11,820 bases of DNA, from NCBI RefSeq assembly GCF_001557215.1, contig NZ_LSJM01000141.1, positions 1-11,820 of the forward strand, written 5' to 3'. The notes beneath the pieces are model-generated. The model was given only the letters and a program-made list of their open reading frames with translations, was not told the DNA's origin and did no database searches. This DNA comes from Sphingomonas sp. CCH9-E2 (GTDB lineage: Bacteria > Pseudomonadota > Alphaproteobacteria > Sphingomonadales > Sphingomonadaceae). Shown here in pieces: positions 1 to 4,740 of the stretch. How positions within the stretch are numbered: position 1 is the stretch's first letter; every line of letters starts with the position of its first letter. The position numbers and the translations under genes are program-made.

Positions 1-166
1 TGCCGACGACTATGCCGATATCGTGCGACAGGTCGGCGTGCGGCGGCGCAGCTTCGATCGGCTGATCGCAGCACATGCGCGGTCGCGCGGGTTGCTGCTG
101 GTGACGAACAACGAACGTGACTTCGCCGATGTGCCGGGTCTCAAAGTGGAAAACTGGACCCGATGA
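1..166 (+). CDS. vapC: VapC-family PIN-domain ribonuclease toxin, C-terminal part (5' end outside window)
   Basis: The open frame entering from the left edge (codons from base 2) encodes the last 54 residues of a protein and stops at TGA 164-166. The visible part reads like the C-terminal half of a VapC PIN domain: a YADIV helix, then [13 protein letters not shown], whose Asp is the conserved third acidic active-site residue. After that come [11 protein letters not shown], the PIN strand with the TNN motif, and the typical ending VPGLKVENW. VapC toxins are Mg-dependent endoribonucleases, usually cutting tRNA (often initiator tRNA) or rRNA, and are neutralised by a VapB antitoxin normally encoded just upstream; that part is not visible here. 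The stop overlaps the trmD start in an ATGA, so translation is probably coupled. The first acidic residues lie outside the window, so catalytic competence cannot be judged. Family call is confident; RNA target unknown. Confidence 0.85.
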   Translation, partial: ADDYADIVRQVGVRRRSFDRLIAAHARSRGLLLVTNNERDFADVPGLKVENWTR

Positions 167-888
167 CCTTCGCCGCAACCGTCCTGACCCTCTACCCGGA
201 CATGTTCCCCGGCCCGCTGGGCGCATCCATCGCCGGGCGCGCGCTGAGCGAGGGCAAATGGTCGCTCGACACCGTCCAGATCCGCGACTTCGCGACCGAC
301 AGGCACCGCACCGTCGATGATACGCCAGCCGGGGGTGGGGCGGGGATGGTGCTCAAGCCCGATATCCTCGCCGCCGCCTGCGATTCCGTCGGATACGACC
401 GCCCGATGCTGGCGATGACGCCGCGCGGCGCCCCGCTGACGCAGGACCGGGTGCGCGCACTCGCCGCCGGTCCCGGCGTGTCGATCCTGTGCGGCCGGTT
501 CGAGGGGTTTGACGAGCGACTGTTCGACGCGCGGCCGATCGAGCAGGTGTCGATCGGTGACTATGTGCTGTCGGGCGGGGAGATGGGCGCGCTGGTGCTC
601 CTCGACGCTTGCATTCGGCTGCTTCCCGGCGTAATGGGCGCGCCTTCCAGCGGAGTCGAGGAAAGCTTCGAAAGCGGCCTTCTCGAATATCCGCAATACA
701 CCCGACCCGTCGAATGGGAAGGGCGCACGATCCCCGAAGTGCTGCGATCGGGGGATCATGCGCGGATCAACGCTTGGCGCAAGCACCAGGCCGAGACCGA
801 TACACGGCTAAGGAGGCCGGATCTTTGGGAGCGCCATGAGGGCGCTCGGGTCCAGTCTCCCTCTGGCGCGCGGCGCGAAAAGGAATGA
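163..888 (+). CDS. trmD: tRNA (guanine-N1-)-methyltransferase TrmD
   Basis: TrmD transfers a methyl group from S-adenosylmethionine to N1 of G37, next to the anticodon in tRNAs reading CNN-type codons, and so prevents +1 frameshifting. It is a cytoplasmic SPOUT-family homodimer with a trefoil knot. The 241 residues show the family hallmarks in order: [10 protein letters not shown] (8-18), [22 protein letters not shown] (41-62), [12 protein letters not shown] (109-120), the knot motif [10 protein letters not shown] (131-140), LPGVMG (154-159) and [11 protein letters not shown] (172-182). By hand alignment R152 matches E. coli R154, and E167 sits where E. coli has the catalytic base D169 (EESF against EDSF). 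Length is close to the usual 240-255. The ATG overlaps the upstream toxin stop by 4 bp, and rplS follows 5 bases after the stop, as expected for the rpsP-rimM-trmD-rplS operon. A weaker upstream start is unlikely given the canonical N-terminus. Confidence 0.97.
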   Translation: MTFAATVLTLYPDMFPGPLGASIAGRALSEGKWSLDTVQIRDFATDRHRTVDDTPAGGGAGMVLKPDILAAACDSVGYDRPMLAMTPRGAPLTQDRVRALAAGPGVSILCGRFEGFDERLFDARPIEQVSIGDYVLSGGEMGALVLLDACIRLLPGVMGAPSSGVEESFESGLLEYPQYTRPVEWEGRTIPEVLRSGDHARINAWRKHQAETDTRLRRPDLWERHEGARVQSPSGARREKE

Positions 889-893
889 GAGCC

Positions 894-1286
894 ATGAACC
901 TGCTCCAGCAGATCGAGGCCGAGAACGTCGCGAAGTTCTCCGCCGACAAGAAGATCCCCGAATTCCGTCCCGGCGACACCGTCCGCGTCGGCGTGAAGGT
1001 CGTCGAAGGCGAGCGCACCCGCGTTCAGGCCTATGAAGGCGTCTGCATCGCCCGCGCCAACAAGGGCATGGGCAGCAACTTCACCGTCCGCAAGATTTCG
1101 TTCGGTGAGGGCGTCGAGCGCGTCTTCCCGCTCTATTCGCCCAACATCGACAGCATCGAAGTCGTCCGCCGCGGCGTCGTGCGTCGTGCGAAGCTCTATT
1201 ATCTGCGCGGTCGTACCGGCAAGTCGGCACGTATCGCCGAGCGCCGCGACCCGCGTCCGGCCAAGACCACCGAAGCCGCCGAATAA
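894..1286 (+). CDS. rplS: 50S ribosomal protein bL19
   Basis: bL19 sits at the 30S-50S interface of the ribosome. The protein is 130 aa and opens [15 protein letters not shown]. It continues with the SH3-like barrel signatures [13 protein letters not shown] and [52 protein letters not shown], then ends [15 protein letters not shown] and a short basic/acidic tail, all typical of the family. I chose the ATG at 894 rather than the in-frame ATG at 885. The Shine-Dalgarno AAAAGGA (878-884) is 9 bases from 894 but touches 885, and homologues begin MNL/MNI. The gene starts 5 bases after the trmD stop (886-888), so the two are cotranscribed and probably coupled. An intrinsic terminator follows. Confidence 0.98.
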   Translation: MNLLQQIEAENVAKFSADKKIPEFRPGDTVRVGVKVVEGERTRVQAYEGVCIARANKGMGSNFTVRKISFGEGVERVFPLYSPNIDSIEVVRRGVVRRAKLYYLRGRTGKSARIAERRDPRPAKTTEAAE

Positions 1287-1309
1287 TCGGCTTCCGGCAG
1301 GAACAAGCG

Positions 1310-1344
1310 CGGGGCGCGGGGCGAAAGCTTCCGCGCCCCGTTTG
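1310..1344 (+). terminator. Intrinsic terminator after rplS
   Basis: A perfect 10-bp GC-only stem (1310-1319 with 1331-1340, CGGGGCGCGG) encloses an 11-base loop that contains a GC-GAAA-GC mini-hairpin. It is followed by TTTG. It lies 23 bases after the rplS stop, where the trmD-rplS operon is expected to end. The U tract is short, as is common in GC-rich alphaproteobacteria. Confidence 0.8.
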
Positions 1345-1375
1345 ATTCCGGGCCCTGCGACACTAAGTTGGTCGG

Positions 1376-1768
1376 GTGACAGCTCGCTCCGCCGCCCTCG
1401 CCGCCAAAGACGCCCGGCCACTCCGGGCGGCGGCGCTGTGGATTGCGCTGCTCGTCGCACTGGCCTCGTCGCTGCTCAGCAGCGGCCCGCCGCGCACCGT
1501 GGCGGTCGGTTCGGCCTTCAACCCGGCGACCACGGTCGATGCGCTTCGCCCGCTGCGCCCCGCGCCGCGGATCGTTGCGCCCGAGGTCCGTCCCGATCCC
1601 GATGCGGTGGTCGGAGCCGGTGACGCGACGTTCCCAAGCATCGCGCCGGCACTGATCGTCCCGGCCCCCGACGCCGTCGACGCACGACCGTCCGGCATCG
1701 TCGCTGCCTCCATCAGCCCGTCCCACCCGCCGCGTGTCGGCAGCCCGCGCGCGCCACCTCTCGTCTGA
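1376..1768 (+). CDS. Hypothetical small protein with one hydrophobic segment and a Pro/Ala-rich tail
   Basis: I do not recognise a family. The 130-aa frame starts at GTG 1376. It has a basic N-terminus (about 1-19, Arg/Lys-rich), one hydrophobic segment (about 19-36, ALWIALLVALASSLL), and then a long Pro/Ala/Val-rich, probably disordered stretch to the end. This suggests a single-pass inner-membrane protein with a periplasmic tail, or a protein with an uncleaved or cleaved signal. Third codon positions are strongly GC, as in neighbouring real genes, and the hydrophobic block followed by a GSAFNPATT stretch looks selected rather than random. No convincing Shine-Dalgarno precedes the GTG, and it lies just after the rplS terminator, so the start and own promoter are uncertain. 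It is followed 42 bases later by another small membrane ORF in the same direction. The overlapping minus-strand frames look like shadows. Confidence 0.55.
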   Translation: MTARSAALAAKDARPLRAAALWIALLVALASSLLSSGPPRTVAVGSAFNPATTVDALRPLRPAPRIVAPEVRPDPDAVVGAGDATFPSIAPALIVPAPDAVDARPSGIVAASISPSHPPRVGSPRAPPLV

Positions 1769-1780
1769 CATTCGCCGTTC

Positions 1781-1792
1781 GCGCTTCGGCGC
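1781..1792 (+). other. Small UUCG-tetraloop hairpin upstream of the 37-aa ORF
   Basis: GCGC-TTCG-GCGC forms a compact hairpin with the unusually stable UUCG loop. It ends 6 bases before the AGGAGA Shine-Dalgarno of the small ORF at 1811. There is no U tract, so it is more likely a translation or RNA-stability element, or chance, than a terminator. Confidence 0.35.
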
Positions 1793-1810
1793 AGTTTCAG
1801 GAGAGATGTC

Positions 1811-1924
1811 ATGAACAATGCGCACGACAAACGGCAGCCCTGGTGGTTTGCGCCAATCGTCTGGAGCGGACTGGCGGCCAGCACGGCGGCTGCAGCGCTC
1901 GTGATCGGCGGCACCAGCGGCTGA
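1811..1924 (+). CDS. Hypothetical 37-aa single-pass membrane protein
   Basis: This is a short ORF encoding MNNAHDKRQPWWFAPIVWSG followed by LAASTAAAALVIGGTSG. The soluble, charged N-terminus (1-10), an aromatic-rich interface (WWFAPIVW, 11-18) and a hydrophobic helix (about 13-34) fit a small inner-membrane protein with its N-terminus inside. Support for it being real is a strong Shine-Dalgarno, AGGAGA at 1799-1804, six bases before the ATG, and a candidate terminator just after its stop. No family is recognised and no function can be given. It may be cotranscribed with the 130-aa ORF that ends 42 bases upstream. Confidence 0.6.
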   Translation: MNNAHDKRQPWWFAPIVWSGLAASTAAAALVIGGTSG

Positions 1925-1931
1925 ACGCACT

Positions 1932-1958
1932 GCCCGGTCCGCACGTTACGGTCCGGGC
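1932..1958 (+). terminator. Candidate terminator after the two small ORFs
   Basis: A stem of GCCCGG/CCGGGC (1932-1937 with 1953-1958) continues, after a T-T mismatch, with CCG/CGG (1939-1941 with 1949-1951) around a 7-base loop. It begins 8 bases after the stop of the 37-aa ORF. The tail is CACAATT rather than a run of T, so termination may be weak and read-through into the antiporter gene is possible. Confidence 0.45.
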
Positions 1959-1982
1959 CACAATTGGGACAGCTTCCAGCCT

Positions 1983-3620
1983 ATGCACCACACACCGCTG
2001 ATCGCCACGATCGTGGCCGGACTCGTCATCGCCTTCATCATGGGGGCGATCGCCCACAGACTGAAGGTTTCGCCCATCGCGGGCTATCTGCTCGCCGGGA
2101 TCATGGTCGGGCCGTTCACGCCCGGCTTCGTCGCTGACGGAGACCTCGCCGCCGAACTGGCCGAGATCGGCGTCATCCTGCTGATGTTCGGCGTCGGCCT
2201 GCACTTCTCGCTCCGCGACCTGCTCGCGGTGCGCAAGATCGCGGTGCCTGGAGCAATCGGCCAGATCGCGTCGGCGGTGGTGATGGGCATGGGTCTGTCC
2301 TGGATGCTGGGCTGGGACCCGCTCGCCGGCTTCGTCTTCGGCCTTGCCCTGTCGGTCGCGAGCACGGTGGTGCTGCTGCGCGGGCTGCAGGGGTTCGGCA
2401 TCGTCGATACCGAACGCGGGCGGATCGCGGTCGGCTGGCTGATCGTCGAGGATCTGGTGATGGTGCTCGCGCTGGTGCTGCTGCCCGTTCTGGCGCAGGT
2501 GGTGAAGAGCGACGGCCCGATGACGTGGAGCGCGCTGCTGGTGCCGCTGGCGCAGATCGGGTTTAAGGTGACCGGCTTCCTCGTCGTCATGCTGCTCGTC
2601 GCACGGCGGCTGATCCCGATGGCGCTGCATTGGGTGGTGCATACCGGATCGCGGGAGCTGTTCCGCCTCGCGGTGCTCGCCATCGCGCTGGGCGTCGCAT
2701 TTGGCGCCGCGGTGGTGTTCGACGTGTCGTTCGCGCTCGGCGCTTTCTTTGCCGGCATGATCCTGGGCGAAACCCAGCTCAGCCGTCAGGCGGCCGAGGA
2801 GACACTGCCGCTGCGCGATGCGTTCGCGGTGCTGTTCTTCGTCTCCGTCGGCATGTTGTTCAATCCGGAGGTGATCGTGAAGCAGCCGCTCCCGCTGATC
2901 GCGACCTTCCTGATCATCGTGGTCGGCAAGTCGCTGGTCGCCTATGCTATCGTCCGCGCGCTCGGTCGTACGCATCGGATCGCGGTGACGGCCGCCGCCA
3001 GCCTCGCCCAGATCGGCGAGTTCTCGTTCATCCTGGTCGGGCTGGGCGTGTCGCTTCAGATTCTGCGGCCGGAAGGGCGCGATCTGGTGCTGGCGGGCGC
3101 GCTCCTTTCGATCCTCGCCAACCCGTTCATCTTCAACGCCTTCGTTCCGCGTCGGCAGGAGCAGACCGACCCGATCGAGCCGCCACTGGATACCGGCGAC
3201 CGCACCGGCCACATCGTGCTGGTGGGCTATGGCCGGGTGGGCAAGCTGATCGCGCGCGACCTGTTGGCGAAGAAGCGACCGTTCATCCTGATCGAGGATC
3301 AGGCGGACATCGCCAAGGTCGCCAAGGACGCAGGGCTCGACGTGGTGCGCGGCAACGGCGTCGACCCCGAAGCGCTCAAGGCCGCCGGGGTCGATCGCGC
3401 GGCGAAGCTGCTGATCGCAATTCCCCATGGGTTCGAGGGCGGCGCGGTCGTCCAGGCAGCGCGCGAACTCAACCCGGGCATCGCAATCGTCGCGCGCGCG
3501 CATTCGGACGCGGAGGTCGAGCATCTCGAAGCGCGCGGGGCGGGCGATGTCGTGGTCGGCGAACGCGAGATCGCCACCCGCATGCTCAGCCTGTGTGCGG
3601 TGCGGGCGGGACGGAGCTAA
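1983..3620 (+). CDS. ybaL: CPA2-family cation:proton antiporter with TrkA-N domain (YbaL/KefB-like)
   Basis: This is an inner-membrane monovalent cation (K+ or Na+):H+ antiporter of the CPA2 family. The 545 residues divide into a Na_H_exchanger membrane domain of about 12-13 helices (about 5-390) and a cytoplasmic TrkA-N/RCK nucleotide-binding domain (about 408-535). Visible motifs are SPIAGYLLAGIMVGP (30-44), ILLMFGVGLHFS (65-76), the buried acidic pair in WLIVEDLVM (152-160), FFAGMILGE (255-263), LFFVSVGMLF (284-293) and LAQIGEFSFIL (341-351). The Rossmann loop is GHIVLVGYGRVG (409-420), with IEDQ (437-440) ending the second strand. E. coli YbaL is the closest architecture known to me. The true KefB/KefC glutathione-gated efflux systems are longer (about 600 aa), so glutathione gating is not implied. 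The ATG at 1983 gives the canonical N-terminal helix, though its ribosome binding site is weak (GGGACAG at 1966-1972). It is convergent with the VOC gene downstream. Confidence 0.9.
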   Translation: MHHTPLIATIVAGLVIAFIMGAIAHRLKVSPIAGYLLAGIMVGPFTPGFVADGDLAAELAEIGVILLMFGVGLHFSLRDLLAVRKIAVPGAIGQIASAVVMGMGLSWMLGWDPLAGFVFGLALSVASTVVLLRGLQGFGIVDTERGRIAVGWLIVEDLVMVLALVLLPVLAQVVKSDGPMTWSALLVPLAQIGFKVTGFLVVMLLVARRLIPMALHWVVHTGSRELFRLAVLAIALGVAFGAAVVFDVSFALGAFFAGMILGETQLSRQAAEETLPLRDAFAVLFFVSVGMLFNPEVIVKQPLPLIATFLIIVVGKSLVAYAIVRALGRTHRIAVTAAASLAQIGEFSFILVGLGVSLQILRPEGRDLVLAGALLSILANPFIFNAFVPRRQEQTDPIEPPLDTGDRTGHIVLVGYGRVGKLIARDLLAKKRPFILIEDQADIAKVAKDAGLDVVRGNGVDPEALKAAGVDRAAKLLIAIPHGFEGGAVVQAARELNPGIAIVARAHSDAEVEHLEARGAGDVVVGEREIATRMLSLCAVRAGRS

Positions 3621-3636
3621 CCCCTCTTCTTAAACA

Positions 3637-3757
3637 CCTCCCGCTTGCGGGAGGGACAGGGGAGGGTCTTCTTCTTTCTTCTTCCTTCCAACCCGCCGCG
3701 CGGAAGGCAGAAAAAGAAGACCCTCACCCAACCCTCTCCCGTGAAGAACGGGAGAGG
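3637..3757. repeat. REP/BIME-like palindromic repeat pair between convergent genes
   Basis: Two related hairpin units lie head to head and form one large imperfect palindrome. The left unit has CCTCCCGC-TT-GCGGGAGG (3637-3654), then GGGGAGGGTCTTCT. The right unit, read on the minus strand, has CCTCTCCCGT (3733-3742 pairing with 3748-3757), then GGTTGGGTGAGGGTCTTCT. The halves also pair with each other: 3662-3672 with 3715-3725 (11 bp) and 3684-3689 with 3702-3707. The left core recurs exactly at 11788-11805. The element lies between the stops of the antiporter and VOC genes, the normal place for REP-type repeats, and may act as a bidirectional terminator or mRNA stabiliser. Confidence 0.8.
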
Positions 3758-3770
3758 GCTAAGAACGGCC

Positions 3771-4145
3771 TCACCCGTAACTCACAATCTCGAACTCGAT
3801 CCCGTCGAAATCGAAGAAATAGAATCGCCGTCCGGGTTCATAATTGTCATGACCGAACGGCTTGAGCCCCGCCGCCGCGACCTTTGCCTCCACCGCGTCG
3901 AGATCGTCGACCACGAAGCCGACATGGTTGAGCGGCTGACCCTTGGGATAGCGCCGCTCGCCCTCGACCGGCGGGGCGTAGAGCGCGAGGTAGCTGCGGT
4001 CGTCGCCAACATGGATCGATGTGCCACCATCGCGGGCCGGGCCCTGCCAGCGGATATGCCATCCGAACAGATGCTGGATCAGCCTGGCGGTGCGTGCGGG
4101 GTTGGTTACGGTCAGATTGGCGTGTTCGATAAAGGTCTTGGGCAT
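3771..4145 (-). CDS. VOC-superfamily protein (glyoxalase/bleomycin-resistance/dioxygenase fold)
   Basis: The 124-aa protein shows both beta-alpha-beta-beta-beta halves of a single VOC domain. The first half starts IEHANLTVTNPARTARLIQHLFGW (6-29). The second starts LNHVGFVVDDLDAVEAKVAAAG (72-93) and ends FYFFDFDGIEFEIVSYG (108-124). Candidate metal ligands are H8, H74 and E119, which fit the usual His/His/Glu pattern. VOC enzymes include lactoylglutathione lyase, fosfomycin- and bleomycin-binding proteins and extradiol dioxygenases. The substrate cannot be read from the sequence; the length fits the small, dimeric glyoxalase-like group. The start at 4145 is preceded by a good Shine-Dalgarno (AAAGGAA on the minus strand, about 4150-4156). 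It is divergent from soxR, and a SoxR box sits inside its predicted promoter, so induction by redox-active compounds is likely. Cytosolic; no signal peptide. Confidence 0.88.
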   Translation of the reverse strand: MPKTFIEHANLTVTNPARTARLIQHLFGWHIRWQGPARDGGTSIHVGDDRSYLALYAPPVEGERRYPKGQPLNHVGFVVDDLDAVEAKVAAAGLKPFGHDNYEPGRRFYFFDFDGIEFEIVSYG

Positions 4146-4180
4146 CGCGGTTCCTTTGCGGTTTGCGTGACTGCCCGATC

Positions 4181-4211
4181 CCGCTACAACCTCAACTTAA
4201 GTTGAGGTCAA
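4181..4211 (-). promoter_or_regulatory. Predicted SoxR-controlled promoter of the VOC gene
   Basis: On the minus strand a -35 element TTGACC (4211-4206) is followed by a 19-base spacer and then TAGCGG (4186-4181) at the -10 position. The overlong 19-bp spacer and the overlap of the last CC of the -35 with the SoxR box match the E. coli soxS promoter layout. The -10 hexamer is a poor match, which suits a promoter needing activation. Transcription would begin near 4174, about 28 bases before the VOC start codon. The same reading on the plus strand (ACAACC, 19 bases, AACGGA) is much worse. Confidence 0.65.
4190..4207. promoter_or_regulatory. SoxR box (18-bp perfect palindrome)
   Basis: CCTCAACTTAAGTTGAGG is a perfect inverted repeat. 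It matches the known SoxR operator of the soxS type (CCTCAAGTTAACTTGAGG) except for a swap of the symmetric C/G pair at the centre. It lies in the intergenic region between the divergent VOC and soxR genes and ends 11 bases before the soxR start codon, so bound SoxR could also block its own transcription or translation start. Confidence 0.93.
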
Positions 4212-4218
4212 ACGGAAA

Positions 4219-4704
4219 ATGCGCGGCAACGAATTGCTCACGATCGGCGAATTGGCGGCGCGCACCGGGCTCAGCGTTTCGGCGATCCGCTTTTACGAGG
4301 GGAAGGGGCTGGTCGCGCCGATCCGCACCAGCGGCAATCAGCGCCGCTTCCTGCGCTCCGACATCCGCCGTCTGTCCTTCGCACTGATCGCGCAGAAACT
4401 GGGTCTGACGATCGAGGAGATTGCGGGGGAGCTGAACCGCCTGCCGCACGGGCGCACCCCGACTGCCGCTGACTGGAACTGCATCAGCCGCCATTTCCGC
4501 GCTGAGATCGACCGCCGCATCGCGCTGCTCGAGCGCACGCGCGAGAAGCTGGACGGTTGTATCGGCTGCGGCTGCCTTTCGCTCCAAAAATGCAGCCTCT
4601 ACAATCCCGACGATGAAGCGGCGGCCAGCGGCACCGGGCCACGCTATGTGCTGAGCGAAACGGTTGCCGGTGAGACTTTACCTCGCCAGCCGGAAGCTCG
4701 ATAG
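4219..4704 (+). CDS. soxR: Redox-sensitive MerR-family transcriptional regulator SoxR
   Basis: SoxR is a dimeric activator that senses redox-cycling compounds or superoxide through a [2Fe-2S] cluster and untwists promoters with 19-bp spacers. The 161 residues show a winged helix-turn-helix (LLTIGELAARTGLSVSAIRFYEGKGL, 6-31; NQRRFLRSDIRRLSFALIAQKLGLTIEEI, 40-68) and a dimerisation helix (about 84-112). The diagnostic cluster loop is CIGCGCLSLQKC, with Cys 114, 117, 119 and 125 matching the four E. coli ligands. Length is near E. coli SoxR (154 aa), with a slightly longer, acidic then basic tail. The ATG at 4219 is supported by the N-terminal HTH, but its ribosome binding site is weak. No soxS is seen, as expected outside the enterics, where SoxR regulates target genes directly. 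The adjacent VOC gene is the obvious target; the S9 peptidase 36 bases downstream may be cotranscribed. Confidence 0.95.
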   Translation: MRGNELLTIGELAARTGLSVSAIRFYEGKGLVAPIRTSGNQRRFLRSDIRRLSFALIAQKLGLTIEEIAGELNRLPHGRTPTAADWNCISRHFRAEIDRRIALLERTREKLDGCIGCGCLSLQKCSLYNPDDEAAASGTGPRYVLSETVAGETLPRQPEAR

Positions 4705-4740
4705 GCGGGGGCACAGTGAAAACGATGGACGGGTTACAGG

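Noticed and set aside
885..893. Alternative bL19 start at ATG 885 (MRAMNLL)
   Set aside because: The Shine-Dalgarno AAAAGGA directly abuts this ATG, leaving no spacing, and homologues begin at MNL.
1809..3524. 571-codon open frame on the minus strand opposite the antiporter gene
   Set aside because: Its product is a low-complexity His/Arg/Asp/Gln-rich string typical of the antisense of a GC-rich gene, while the plus strand encodes a clear CPA2 antiporter.
3637..3757. Possible CRISPR array or IS end
   Set aside because: There are two diverged, inverted units without regular spacers, no transposase and no target-site duplication that I could see; a REP-like element fits better.
2630..3865. 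411-codon plus-strand frame inside and beyond the antiporter gene
   Set aside because: It is an Arg/Gly/Ala-rich out-of-frame shadow; it only extends past the gene into the palindromic repeat by chance.
3645..4205. 186-codon plus-strand frame covering the palindromic repeat and VOC gene
   Set aside because: It translates the repeat and the antisense of the VOC gene; no domain and no ribosome binding site.
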